A stretch of 64,000 nt of DNA from positions 6,448,001-6,512,000 of the forward strand of contig NZ_CP107995.1 of the NCBI RefSeq assembly GCF_036116635.1, written 5' to 3'. Shown here in pieces: positions 1 through 8,267 of the stretch. Source of the stretch: Amycolatopsis sp. NBC_00345. GTDB taxonomy: Bacteria > Actinomycetota > Actinomycetes > Mycobacteriales > Pseudonocardiaceae. How positions within the stretch are numbered: the stretch's first letter is position 1; each line of letters starts with the position of its first letter. The position numbers and the translations under genes were made by a program. Under the pieces are notes generated by a model, which saw only the letters and a program-made list of their open reading frames with translations, did not search any database and had not been told where the DNA came from.

Positions 1-519
1 TTCGAGCGCCCGCATCCCGCCCATCGACCCACCCGCGACGGCGGCCCAGCGGTAGACGCCGAGCGCGTCCGCGAGCGCCTCTTCGGTGCGCACCTGGTCC
101 CGCGCCGTCACCACGGGGAACCGGCTGCCGTACGGCCGCCCGTCCCCGGCGTCCGACGACGGGCCGGTCGAACCCTGGCAGCCGCCGAGCACGTTCGGCA
201 CCACCACGAACAGCTCGTCGGTGTCGAAGGCCTTGCCGGGCCCGATCAGCCCGTCCCACCAGCCGGCGCTGGGGTGGCCCGGCTCCGCGGGCCCGGCCGC
301 GTGGCTGTCACCGGTGAGGGCGTGCTCGATGAGGACGGCGTTGGAGCCGTCGGAGTTCAGCGTCCCCCACGTCTCGTACGCGAGGGTGTACGACGGCAGC
401 GAGCCACCGGCCTCCAGCGCGAGCGCGCCGGGACCGGTGAACCACTGCCGCCTTCCGGGTGGGTCTCCCGCCCGCCACGCTCCGGTGGCCGGCGGGAGGC
501 CGTCACCGGAATCCGTCAC
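1..519 (-). CDS. metX: Homoserine O-acetyltransferase (partial, C-terminus outside window)
   Basis: Transfers an acetyl group from acetyl-CoA to L-homoserine, making the substrate of the neighbouring sulfhydrylase in methionine synthesis. 173 codons are present, running off the window start. The visible N-terminal part has the alpha/beta-hydrolase pattern of the family: LAYETWGTLN, the HALTGDSH segment, VVPNVLGGCQGSTGP, and near the edge the nucleophile elbow GGSMGG with its serine. The GTG start at 519 overlaps the TGA of the upstream sulfhydrylase gene by 4 bases (GTGA), so the two are very likely translationally coupled. A serine O-acetyltransferase-like relative cannot be fully excluded from half a protein, but the pairing with metY fits MetX. 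Confidence 0.92.
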   Translation of the reverse strand, partial: MTDSGDGLPPATGAWRAGDPPGRRQWFTGPGALALEAGGSLPSYTLAYETWGTLNSDGSNAVLIEHALTGDSHAAGPAEPGHPSAGWWDGLIGPGKAFDTDELFVVVPNVLGGCQGSTGPSSDAGDGRPYGSRFPVVTARDQVRTEEALADALGVYRWAAVAGGSMGGMRALE

Positions 520-1823
520 TGCGCCGCCTTGGCGGCCCGGAAACCCGCCTCGAGGTCGGCCTTCAGGTCTTCGACGCCCTCCAGGCCCACGGCGAGCCGC
601 ACCAGGCCCGGCGTGACGCCGCTGGCCAGCTGCTCCTCGGGGCTCAGCTGACTGTGCGTGGTGGACGCCGGGTGCACGATCAGGCTGCGCACGTCGCCGA
701 TGTTCACCAGCTGGCTGTGCAGCTCCGTGCCGTCCACGAAGCTGCGGCCCGCGTCGACGCCGCCGCGCAGGTCGAACGACAGCACCGCGCCCGCGCCGCG
801 CGGCAGGTACTTCTGCGCGGCGGAGTAGTACGGGCTCGACGGCAAGCCGGCGTAGTAGACCTTCTCGACCTCGTCGCGCTGTTCCAGCCACTCGGCCAGC
901 GCCTGCGCGTTGGACACGTGCCGCTCCAGCCGCAGCGACAGCGTCTCGATGCCCTGCAGGATCAGGAAACTGTTCAACGGCGCGATGGCCCCGCCGGTGT
1001 CGCGGAGGATCTGCACGCGAGCCTTCGCCGCGTACGCGCCCGGGCCGAGCGCTTCCCAGTACTTGAGACCGTGGTAGCTCGGGTCCGCCTCGTTGAAGCC
1101 CGGGAACTTCGCCGGGTCCTTGCCGAAGTCGAACGTGCCGCCGTCGACGAGCACCCCGGCGACGGTGGTGCCGTGGCCGCCCAGGTACTTGGTGGCGGAG
1201 TGCACGACGACGTCCGCGCCGTGCTCGATCGGGCGCAGCAGGTACGGCGTGGGCACGGTGTTGTCCACGACCAGCGGCACCCCCGCCTCGTGCGCGACGT
1301 CGGCGACCGCGCGGACGTCGAGCACGTTGCTGCCCGGGTTCGCCAGCGTCTCGGCGAAGAACAGCTTGGTGTTGGGCCGGACCGCGGCGCGCCACTGCTC
1401 GAGGTCGTCCTGGTCGTCGATGAACGTGACCTCGATGCCGAGCTTCGGCAGCGTGTAGTGGAACAGGTTGTAGGTGCCGCCGTAGAGCGAAGGGCTGGAG
1501 ACGAAGTGGTCGCCGGAGGAGGCCAGGTTGAGGATCGCCGCGGTGGTGGCGGCGGAACCGGAGGCGAACGCCAGCGCGGCGACCCCGCCTTCGAGCGCGG
1601 CGAGGCGCTGCTCCAGCACGTCCTGCGTCGGGTTCATGATGCGGGTGTAGATGTTGCCCGGCTCGGCCAGGCTGAACAGGTCGGCGCCGTGCTGGCTGTC
1701 CCGGAAGACGTACGACGTCGTCTGGTAGATCGGCGTCGCGCGGGCCCCGGTCGTGGGATCCGGCGCCGCGCCCGCGTGGATCTGCTTGGTCTCGAAGGAC
1801 CAGGCCGAGGTGTCTTCCGGCAT
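516..1823 (-). CDS. metY: O-acetylhomoserine sulfhydrylase (PLP enzyme)
   Basis: PLP-dependent Cys/Met-metabolism enzyme that joins sulfide (or methanethiol) to O-acetylhomoserine to give homocysteine (or methionine). It is cytosolic, 435 aa, the usual length. Seen: N-terminal WSFETKQIHAG, the YQTTSYVF segment, and SATKYLGGHGTT holding the PLP lysine. An in-frame extension upstream exists, but the ATG at 1823 is preceded by AAGGAG at proper spacing and yields the family's normal N-terminus (MPEDTSAW). It is first in an operon with metX through a GTGA overlap. The leader (1824-1961) lacks a recognisable SAM riboswitch and holds short inverted repeats instead. Confidence 0.95.
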   Translation of the reverse strand: MPEDTSAWSFETKQIHAGAAPDPTTGARATPIYQTTSYVFRDSQHGADLFSLAEPGNIYTRIMNPTQDVLEQRLAALEGGVAALAFASGSAATTAAILNLASSGDHFVSSPSLYGGTYNLFHYTLPKLGIEVTFIDDQDDLEQWRAAVRPNTKLFFAETLANPGSNVLDVRAVADVAHEAGVPLVVDNTVPTPYLLRPIEHGADVVVHSATKYLGGHGTTVAGVLVDGGTFDFGKDPAKFPGFNEADPSYHGLKYWEALGPGAYAAKARVQILRDTGGAIAPLNSFLILQGIETLSLRLERHVSNAQALAEWLEQRDEVEKVYYAGLPSSPYYSAAQKYLPRGAGAVLSFDLRGGVDAGRSFVDGTELHSQLVNIGDVRSLIVHPASTTHSQLSPEEQLASGVTPGLVRLAVGLEGVEDLKADLEAGFRAAKAAQ

Positions 1824-1904
1824 CGACTTCTCCTTGCGGCTCAATGGGATCGGCTCCGTGGTCGAAGCTAGCTCCCCCGAACGGCCCACCCAAGGGCTCC
1901 CACG

Positions 1905-1922
1905 GGATGGGAGTACCCATCC
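1905..1922. promoter_or_regulatory. Inverted repeat between metY and merR-like gene
   Basis: Perfect 7-bp inverted repeat (GGATGGG, 4-base loop, CCCATCC) in the 138-bp gap between the divergent metY and MerR-like genes. A second one, CCACT-cgga-AGTGG, lies at 1952-1965 and overlaps the presumed GTG start of the regulator. Either could be an operator for the adjacent regulator or a leader hairpin of metY. This is inference from position and symmetry only. Confidence 0.35.
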
Positions 1923-1961
1923 AACGTACGCCGGTCACCACCACAAAGAGGCCACTCGGAA

Positions 1962-2582
1962 GTGGTGGTTCTTCACCCACATGCCTACCGCGTCGGCGCG
2001 GCAGCCGGTCTCGGGCTACCGGCAAAAGCCAGATGGTCCACTGTGGACTTATTCGGCTCGGCGCGAGCAGGACATGGAGCGAGTTACCAAACCCGGTTGA
2101 AGCGTTACGGCGTCGCGCACCTGGTGCGCCTGCTGCGGATCCAGCGGCTGACCGACCTCGGGTTCTCACTGGCGCAGATCGCCGAAATGGGGGCCGCGGA
2201 CGAGCATCCCGGGAAAGCGTTCCGGACGCCGGACGCCGACCTCGCCTCGACCATCGAACGGCTGAAGCGGGTGCTCAGCCCCTCGGCGATCACCGCGTAC
2301 AAGGACATGCTGGAGGGCTGCGACACGGATCCCGCGCTGGTCGAGTTCGACCGGCTGCCGGCCGACGCCGACGAGCGGACCCGCGCCGGCCTGGCCCGGC
2401 GGATGGTCCCCCACGCCCGCGAGCTGTACACCCGGTACCCGGGGGTGCAGCAGATGAAGGGCAACGCGCGCAGCGCCGCCCGAACGGTCCAGGCGGCGCT
2501 CGCGGACCTCTACAACCCGGCCCAGGTCGAGGTCCTCACCCGGGTCGGGCGCCTGATCGAAACGTCCGCCGAACCCGGCTGA
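1962..2582 (+). CDS. MerR-family regulator with an atypical N-terminus
   Basis: 206 aa from a GTG start. Residues of about 58-85 (KRYGVAHLVRLLRIQRL then TDLGFSLAQIAEM) match the second half of the MerR DNA-binding domain. The rest is a helical dimerisation/effector region with no obvious cysteine metal-binding set, which suggests an organic effector. The first helix-turn-helix is poorly conserved: a YRVGAAAGLGLPAK stretch aligns loosely with the usual YRIGELA...GVPA, but the expected TLRYYE-like turn is missing and the spacing is short. Either the start of the gene has decayed or the family member is divergent. Divergent from metY; target unknown. Confidence 0.6.
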   Translation: MVVLHPHAYRVGAAAGLGLPAKARWSTVDLFGSARAGHGASYQTRLKRYGVAHLVRLLRIQRLTDLGFSLAQIAEMGAADEHPGKAFRTPDADLASTIERLKRVLSPSAITAYKDMLEGCDTDPALVEFDRLPADADERTRAGLARRMVPHARELYTRYPGVQQMKGNARSAARTVQAALADLYNPAQVEVLTRVGRLIETSAEPG

Positions 2583-2585
2583 CCT

Positions 2586-3341
2586 TCAGCCGCGCGCGGC
2601 CGTCGCCAGCTCGGTCAGGTAGCGCTTGGTGATCCGGCCGCCGTGCTCCTCATCGATCAGACGGGTGATGGAGGCGAGCAGGCCCTCGCGGTTCTCCGGC
2701 GGCAGGGCGCGGTGGCCGGAGTAGGTCAGCAGCAGGTCGACGTATTCCGCGGCCGAGTAGCTCAGCTCCCATTCCCAGCGGCGGAAGCGCGGCGGGCCGA
2801 AGCGGTCGGACTCGTCGAAGGTCGTGGGCACGTCCGCGGCCGCGGACAGGCGCAGGCCGGGCGGGGTGGCCGGGTCGAAGCGTTCGTAACAGCGCTGGAC
2901 GTCGGCGAAGAAACGCTCACTGCCGCCGGCCACGTGGTGGGTCGTGATCAGGGCGAGCGTGCCGCCTTCACGCAGCGCGTCGGCGGCCTTGGTCATGCGG
3001 GTCGCCGGGTCGAGCCAGTGGAAGGCCGTCGCGGCGAGCACGACGTCGAACGGCTCGGGCGGCAGCGGCCAGTCCTCGAAAAGGCCGACTTCTACGGCTG
3101 TATCAGGGAAATCCGCCAGCTTCGCCGACGCGACGGCCGCCAGGTCCGCGCTCAGCTCCACCGCGGTGACCACACACCCGCGCCCGGCCAGCGGGACGGT
3201 CGCCTGCCCGGTCCCGCAGCCGATCTCCAGCACCCGCGTGCCCGCGGCGAAGTCCTCGAACACCGCCGCCGGATAACCCGGGCGCGCCCGGTCATACCGC
3301 CCGGCGTCCTCGCCGAACGTCGTCCGCAGCCGTTCCCGCAT
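2586..3341 (-). CDS. Class I SAM-dependent methyltransferase
   Basis: 251 aa. The N-terminal FGEDAGRYDRARPGYP is typical of a widespread actinobacterial methyltransferase family, followed by motif I VLEIGCGTGQAT (about residues 36-47), the acidic end of beta-2 (VTAVELSADL) and the post-motif DVVLAATAFHWLD. These bind S-adenosylmethionine; the acceptor substrate cannot be inferred. It is divergent from the PucR-type gene, with 45 bp between the starts, and convergent with the MerR-like gene (3 bp between stops). Confidence 0.88.
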   Translation of the reverse strand: MRERLRTTFGEDAGRYDRARPGYPAAVFEDFAAGTRVLEIGCGTGQATVPLAGRGCVVTAVELSADLAAVASAKLADFPDTAVEVGLFEDWPLPPEPFDVVLAATAFHWLDPATRMTKAADALREGGTLALITTHHVAGGSERFFADVQRCYERFDPATPPGLRLSAAADVPTTFDESDRFGPPRFRRWEWELSYSAAEYVDLLLTYSGHRALPPENREGLLASITRLIDEEHGGRITKRYLTELATAARG

Positions 3342-3386
3342 GGCCTGAAGGCTACCGTTTCGCGCGCCGGTGACGACTCAGCGAAG

Positions 3387-4970
3387 ATGTACCCCGTGGT
3401 CTCCGTACGCAGCGTTGTCGACCGGGTGGGGCCGACGCTGCTGCACGCGTTACAGTTGCCCGAGGACGGCCCGGCGGTCGGCGACGTCGTCATCGCCGAG
3501 CCTGGCCCGGGCACGCCCACCGGCGTGGCGGCGGGCGACCTCGTGCTGGGCGTGGCGACGGCGGAGGCGGCCGACGCGGCGGAGCTGGTGCGGCTCAGCG
3601 CGAGCCAGGGCGCGGCGGCGGTGCTGCTGAAACCGCCGCTGGCGGCGAAGCCCGCGGTGAAACGGGCGGCGAAGGCCGCCGGGATCGCGCTGGTCCAGGT
3701 GCACGCGGCGACGTCGTGGGCCCAGCTCGTCTGGCTGTTGCGCACGGTGCTCGACGCGCTCGGTGACGAGTCGGAGTCACCGGAGGAGGGCGGCGATCCC
3801 GGGTCCGGCGACCTGTTCCGGCTGGCCGACGCCGTGGCGTCCGTGGTGGACGCCCCGGTGACCATCGAGGACACCAACTCGCGCGTGCTCGCCTACTCCG
3901 CGCGCCAGGACCTCACCGACCCCGCGCGCGTCGCCACGATCATGGGCCGCCGGATCCCCGACGACGTGCTCGCGCGGTTCCGTTCCCGCGGCGTCTTCCG
4001 CGAGCTTTCCCGTGGGCGGCAGACGATTTTCGTCCCGGCCCAGCGCGACGGCACGCTGCCGCGGCTGATCGTGCCCGTCCGGATGGGCGGCGAGCTGCTG
4101 GGCTCGATGTGGGCGGTGGTCGCCGGGCCCGTCTCCGAGGAGCGCGCGGCCGCCTTCGCCGACGCCGCGCCCGTTGTCGCGCTTCACCTGCTTCGGCGAC
4201 GCGCGCACACGGACACGCAGCGCCGCGCTTCGGCCGAACTGTTGCGCGCCGTCCTCGAAGGGCGGGCAGGGCCCCGACGCGCGGTCGGCGAGCTGGACCT
4301 CTCCGACGAGCCGCACCGCGTGGTCGTCATCGAGGTCACCGGCGGCGACGGGCGCGACGCCGAGGGCCTGCGACTGGCGCTGCTGGAACGGATTTCGCAG
4401 GGTGTCGGCCGTCGTCCGGTGGCGACGGAGCTGGGCGGGCTGCTGTACGCGGTCGTCCCGGACGCCCCCGGCGCCGGCGGCTGGGCCGAGCTGCGTGACG
4501 CGATCGCCGGCCAGACCGCGTCACGGCGCGGCGGCGTCCCCCGGGTGGCCGCGGGAGCGCCCGGCGACGTCACGGCGCTGCCGACGTCGCGGGCCCAGGC
4601 CGACGAAGCACTCGGCCTGCTGCGCGCGGGAATCGTGGACAGCCGCGTCGTCGCGTTCGACCAGCAGTGGACGGCGCTGGTCCTGCACCGCGGCGCGACG
4701 GGCGCGGCCGCGGCGAAGGTGGCGGAGCTGGGCCCGCTCGGCCTGCTGCGCGCCCACGACGAGACGAGCAACGCCGGCTACGTCGACACGCTGTACGCCT
4801 GGCTTCGCCACCCCGGAGACCCCCGCGCGGCCGCGCTGGAGCTGCGGATCCACCCGAACACCTTGCGCTACCGGATGAAACGGCTGCTGGCGCTGGTCCC
4901 CCTCGACCTGGACGACCCGGACGTCCGGCTGGCCCTGATCACCCAGCTGGTCACGTTGCGGTGGAGCTGA
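3387..4970 (+). CDS. PucR/CdaR-family transcriptional regulator
   Basis: 527 aa from ATG 3387. The layout is typical of PucR regulators: an N-terminal PucR-like segment (VRSVVDRVGPTLLHAL), a central GAF/GGDEF-like region, and a C-terminal helix-turn-helix in which AALELRIHPNTLRYRMKRL is the hallmark motif. Members control purine, amino-acid or other catabolic genes, usually nearby; here the closest candidate target is the divergent methyltransferase gene. A longer in-frame reading from 2643 crosses that gene and is spurious. Effector and regulon are unknown. Confidence 0.88.
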   Translation: MYPVVSVRSVVDRVGPTLLHALQLPEDGPAVGDVVIAEPGPGTPTGVAAGDLVLGVATAEAADAAELVRLSASQGAAAVLLKPPLAAKPAVKRAAKAAGIALVQVHAATSWAQLVWLLRTVLDALGDESESPEEGGDPGSGDLFRLADAVASVVDAPVTIEDTNSRVLAYSARQDLTDPARVATIMGRRIPDDVLARFRSRGVFRELSRGRQTIFVPAQRDGTLPRLIVPVRMGGELLGSMWAVVAGPVSEERAAAFADAAPVVALHLLRRRAHTDTQRRASAELLRAVLEGRAGPRRAVGELDLSDEPHRVVVIEVTGGDGRDAEGLRLALLERISQGVGRRPVATELGGLLYAVVPDAPGAGGWAELRDAIAGQTASRRGGVPRVAAGAPGDVTALPTSRAQADEALGLLRAGIVDSRVVAFDQQWTALVLHRGATGAAAAKVAELGPLGLLRAHDETSNAGYVDTLYAWLRHPGDPRAAALELRIHPNTLRYRMKRLLALVPLDLDDPDVRLALITQLVTLRWS

Positions 4971-4991
4971 TTCCCTTCCACCGCAATGCTT

Positions 4992-5522
4992 TCAGACCTG
5001 GTAGCTGAGGTCACGGCCCCGCAGCGACGCCGGCGCGAGCCGCACCCAGACGGTGCGGTCGTCCTCGTGCAGGTAGTCGCGGAAGCGCGGGTCCCAGCGC
5101 CGCTCGTCCGGCCCGAGGTAACGCACCAGCTTGCGGCGCCCGCGCGGCACGTCGAACGGCCGGATCTCCGCGTCGCCGCTCGCGCCGACCTGGCGGACGA
5201 GCCCGGTGGCCACGTCGCAGACGTCGACCGTCAGCGCGATCCGGGGCGTGGCGCGGATCCGGCCGGGCAACCGCGACCACGAGCCGCTGAGGATCCAGAA
5301 CGCGTTGTCCTCCCACAGGTACTGTGCCGTTCGGTACTAATCCGACGGCAGCCACGGCGGAAACGGGTTTCTCCGAGCAAATCGGCTGCAGCCCGTGTCC
5401 GCCTACTTTCGGTCGGATCAGTACCAGGTGGGGCGCACCGTCGGCCCGGCCGTCGCGACCCTCGCGGTGAGTGGCTGGGCGAGGAACTCGTCGATGTCAA
5501 AAGGGCAGTCGAACTCCGTCAC
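4992..5522 (-). pseudogene. Pyridoxamine 5'-phosphate oxidase-fold protein, interrupted by a 102-bp insert
   Basis: Two same-frame segments together match a small PPOX/FMN-binding split-barrel protein: VTEFDCPFDIDEFLAQPL to TVRPTWY upstream, then LWEDNAFWILSGSWSRLPG to RDLSYQV downstream. Between them lies a 102-bp insert (5323-5424) that brings an immediate in-frame TGA. Removing it restores an uninterrupted reading frame of about 142 aa (PTWY-LWED). The GTG start at 5522 overlaps the stop of the upstream quinone-oxidoreductase gene (GTGA), so this was the second gene of that operon. The insert length is a multiple of three but contains the stop, so the full protein is not expected without readthrough. 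Confidence 0.8.
5323..5424. mobile_element. 102-bp MITE-like palindromic insertion
   Basis: Insert inside the PPOX gene, flanked by GTAC at 5319-5322 and 5421-5424 (a possible 4-bp target duplication). It has near-perfect terminal inverted repeats: 14 bp at 5333-5346 against 5412-5425 with one mismatch. A second inner pair (GGCGGAAACGGG against CCCGTGTCCGCC) lets most of the element fold into one long hairpin. It has no coding capacity. These are the marks of a miniature inverted-repeat element mobilised by a transposase elsewhere; no parent element is in the window. Confidence 0.65.
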
Positions 5523-6460
5523 GGGATCAGCAGCGTCTTGCCGAACGTCTCCCGCGCCTCGATCGCCGCGTGGGCTTCCGCGGCGGCGGCGAGCGGGAAG
5601 CGCTGGCCGATCACCGGGGTGAGGTGTCCCGCGGCAGCCGCCGCGAGGGCGGACTCCGTGAAGCCGCGCATGGCGGCCGCGTCGCCGATCGAGCCGACCA
5701 GCGTGACGCCGCGGGCGCGAGCGTCCTCTTCGGACACTTCGGCCCACGTGCCGCTCGCCAGGCCGTACCTCGCCATGCGGCCGCCCGGGCGCAGCAGGGA
5801 GAACGCCGTGGTGCCGATCTCGCCGCCGACGCCGTCGAAGACCACGTCGACCTCGCCGGCCTTCTCGGCCCAGCCGGGCTCGGTGTAGTCGACCGCGAAG
5901 TCCGCGCCCAGCTCACGGGCGCGCGCGATCTTCTCCGCCCCGCCCGCCGCGGCGACCACCTCGGCGCCCGCGGCCTTCGCCAGCTGCACCAGCAGGCTGC
6001 CGACACCGCCGGCCGCCGCCTCGACCAGCACCCGCTCACCCGGCTCGACGGACACCGCGTGCACCAGGCCGGTCGCCGTCCGGCCGTCGGCGAGGAGCGC
6101 GACGGCGACGTCCAGGCTCAGCGCGTCCGGCACCGGGAACACCAGCGACGCGTCGACGGCCACGCGCTGCGCGTAACCGCCGGCCCCGCCGGTCGACGTC
6201 ACCACGCGCTTGCCCACCAGGCCGAGCCGGACGCCCTCGCCCACGCTGCTGATCACGCCGCCGACCCCGTTGCCGGGGATCATCGGCAGCACCGGGGTGA
6301 ACGGGCCGGAGCCCGACGCCCGGAACTGGGTCTCCACGAACGTCACGTTCGAGAAGGCCACCTCCACCAGCACCTGCCCCGGCCCCGCGACCGGGTCCGG
6401 CGCCTCCCCCGCGACCAGCACCCCGGGACCGCCGAACTCGCCTAGCCACACAGCACGCAT
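5519..6460 (-). CDS. Zinc-type alcohol dehydrogenase-like / NADPH:quinone oxidoreductase
   Basis: 313 aa medium-chain dehydrogenase/reductase. N-terminal GroES-like domain (MRAVWLGEFGGPGVL, PGNGVGGVI) and a Rossmann domain with VLVEAAAGGVGSLLVQLAK for NADPH; ARELGADFAVDYTEPGW is the usual following segment. The catalytic-zinc cysteine/histidine set is absent, so it groups with zeta-crystallin-like quinone reductases. First gene of a former operon with the broken PPOX gene. Divergent from the FAD monooxygenase gene across a 143-bp region with a palindrome at 6548-6562. Substrate unknown. Confidence 0.88.
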   Translation of the reverse strand: MRAVWLGEFGGPGVLVAGEAPDPVAGPGQVLVEVAFSNVTFVETQFRASGSGPFTPVLPMIPGNGVGGVISSVGEGVRLGLVGKRVVTSTGGAGGYAQRVAVDASLVFPVPDALSLDVAVALLADGRTATGLVHAVSVEPGERVLVEAAAGGVGSLLVQLAKAAGAEVVAAAGGAEKIARARELGADFAVDYTEPGWAEKAGEVDVVFDGVGGEIGTTAFSLLRPGGRMARYGLASGTWAEVSEEDARARGVTLVGSIGDAAAMRGFTESALAAAAAGHLTPVIGQRFPLAAAAEAHAAIEARETFGKTLLIP

Positions 6461-6547
6461 GAACGCCCTTCCTCACCGACATCCGCCGGCTGACAGCCAA
6501 CAACCTCGACCGCACTCGAGGTCAAGGGTTTGTGTCACGATCTTAAA

Positions 6548-6562
6548 GCAACAAATTGTTGC
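6548..6562. promoter_or_regulatory. Palindromic operator candidate in divergent promoter region
   Basis: Perfect palindrome GCAACAA-A-TTGTTGC directly abutting a -10-like TATAGT at 6563-6568, 42 bp before the monooxygenase ATG and about 90 bp before the divergent oxidoreductase gene. The position just upstream of the -10 element is typical of a repressor site (MarR or TetR type). The nearest regulator gene is the TetR at 8268, in the same direction downstream; that link is a guess. Confidence 0.5.
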
Positions 6563-6603
6563 TATAGTCGAGGCGACGGGACAGCGACCCGAGGGGAGAC
6601 ATC

Positions 6604-7719
6604 ATGAAGATCCTGATCAGCGGTGCGGGAACGGCCGGGCTGTGCGCGGGCATCAACCTCGCGCGGGCCGGGCACACGGTGGAGATCGTGGAGCGGGCAA
6701 ACCACTTGCGCGTCAACGGCTCGCCCATCGACGTGCGCGGCGACGCGCTCGAGACCGCGCGCGGCATGGGCATCCTGGACGCGGTGCGCGAACACCGGAT
6801 CACGATGACCGAGCAGACGATGTTCGTCGACCGGTCCGGCGCGGCCGTCGCCCCCTTGGCCGGACAGGAGATCAACGAGTCCGCCGAGGACATCGAGATC
6901 CCCCGCGAAGATCTGATGACCATCCTGCGCCACGCCCTGCCCGAACAGGTCGACCTGCGCTTCGAGGAGTCCATCGCGACGCTGGCCGACGACGGGAACC
7001 GGGTCGCGATCACCTTCGCCTCCGGCCGCGAGGCCGCCTACGACCTCGTCGTCGGTGCCGACGGAGTGCACTCGGCTGTGCGCCGGATGGTGTTCGGCCC
7101 GGAGCGGGAGTTCACCGAGCACCTCGGGGTGTACGTCGCGATCGGAGACGCACCCGGCCAGACGGCTCCCGGCGCCGGCCGCGTGACCGAAATCCTCAAC
7201 CTGCCGGGGCGCTTCGCCGGCGTGGCCCGCTACCGCGACCGGGCGCTGGGAATCTTCGAGTTCCGGTCCGAGCCGATCGACTACGACTACCACGACCTGG
7301 ACGCGCAGAAGCGCATCCTGGCCGGGGCCTTCGCCGGGATCGAGGACTGGAAGGTCCCCGAGCTGCTCAAGACCGCCCAGGACGACCCCGGCCTCTACTT
7401 CGACGCGATCGCCCAGATCCTCATGCCGGGCTGGCACCGGGGGCGGGTCGTGCTGATCGGGGACGCCGCGCACTGCGCGACCCCGATGGCCGGGCGCGGC
7501 GTCTCACTGGCCCTGCTCGGAGCGTGGACGCTCACCGAGGAGCTCGATCGCCACGGCGACGACCTGGCAGCGGCCTTCAGCGCCTACGAGCAGCGCCAGC
7601 GCCCCCACGCGGCGGCGGCCCAGGAGTTCGCGCGCGTCGGGGCCGACCTCATGGTCCCCGCCACCTGGGAGGCCATCGAGGCGCGCAACGCCCGGCTGCG
7701 TGCGGCCCAGCCGCTGTAG
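6604..7719 (+). CDS. FAD-dependent monooxygenase (PHBH-like)
   Basis: 371 aa single-domain flavoprotein hydroxylase. FAD dinucleotide motif MKILISGAGTAGLCAGINLA at the N-terminus, the middle DG motif LVVGADGVHSAVRR, and the C-terminal VVLIGDAAHCATPMAGRGV (GD motif) that binds the FAD ribityl chain. Such enzymes use NAD(P)H and O2 to hydroxylate aromatic or polyketide substrates. The ATG 6604 has GGGGAGAC upstream. Followed after 29 bp by a SnoaL-like gene and probably co-transcribed with it. The substrate is not deducible; a detoxifying (TetX-like) or catabolic role is possible. Confidence 0.88.
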   Translation: MKILISGAGTAGLCAGINLARAGHTVEIVERANHLRVNGSPIDVRGDALETARGMGILDAVREHRITMTEQTMFVDRSGAAVAPLAGQEINESAEDIEIPREDLMTILRHALPEQVDLRFEESIATLADDGNRVAITFASGREAAYDLVVGADGVHSAVRRMVFGPEREFTEHLGVYVAIGDAPGQTAPGAGRVTEILNLPGRFAGVARYRDRALGIFEFRSEPIDYDYHDLDAQKRILAGAFAGIEDWKVPELLKTAQDDPGLYFDAIAQILMPGWHRGRVVLIGDAAHCATPMAGRGVSLALLGAWTLTEELDRHGDDLAAAFSAYEQRQRPHAAAAQEFARVGADLMVPATWEAIEARNARLRAAQPL

Positions 7720-7748
7720 GCGAAACGCCGTCACATGAAGGAGTGATC

Positions 7749-8183
7749 ATGCACCGTACGCCCCGCGAAATGATCGAAGAGGTCCGCCGGATGATCGCCG
7801 GTGACGGGCCCGAGTTTTCCAGTCTGTTCGCGACCGACGGGGTGGTCCGGTACCCCTTCGCCCCGCCCGGCCGGCCCGCCGAGCTGCGCGGGCGCGAGGC
7901 GATCCGGGAGCACTACCAGGCCGGCGAGTCGAGCAAGGGGCTGCTCGACATGGCCGAGGTGAAGGCGGTGGTGCGCCAGACCGACGACCCGGAGGTGGTG
8001 CTGGCCGAGTTCAGCCACCACGGCTGGTCACACGCGACCGAAGCGCCGTACCGGTTCCGGGCGCTGGCCGTGGTCCGGGTGCGGGACGGCCGGATCGTGA
8101 GCTACGAGGACTACATCGACTCGATCGCGATGGCGCGGATGCTGGGCCGGACCCGGGAGCTGGCCGACGCGCTGACCAGGTAG
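7749..8183 (+). CDS. SnoaL-like / NTF2-fold protein
   Basis: 144 aa. The layout is that of the NTF2-like superfamily: an N-terminal helix (EMIEEVRRMIAGDG), a pocket-lining strand (FATDGVVRYPFAPPG), RGREAIREHY, and the C-terminal VVRVRDGRIVSYEDYIDSIAMARMLG. Members are cyclases, isomerases or ligand-binding proteins. The ATG 7749 is preceded by GAAGGAG. The tight spacing to the upstream monooxygenase suggests joint action on one substrate. No specific catalytic Asp/His pair could be assigned. Confidence 0.82.
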   Translation: MHRTPREMIEEVRRMIAGDGPEFSSLFATDGVVRYPFAPPGRPAELRGREAIREHYQAGESSKGLLDMAEVKAVVRQTDDPEVVLAEFSHHGWSHATEAPYRFRALAVVRVRDGRIVSYEDYIDSIAMARMLGRTRELADALTR

Positions 8184-8267
8184 CGCAGCCGAGATGACAA
8201 AGGGACGGAGCCCCGCCGCCGGGGAAGCCATCGAGGCACGCGGCGCAACCGCAGTAGGCTGCCGTCC

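Noticed and set aside
1824..1961. SAM riboswitch upstream of metY
   Set aside because: No SAM-I or SAM-IV core sequence was found on the minus strand; only short hairpins are present.
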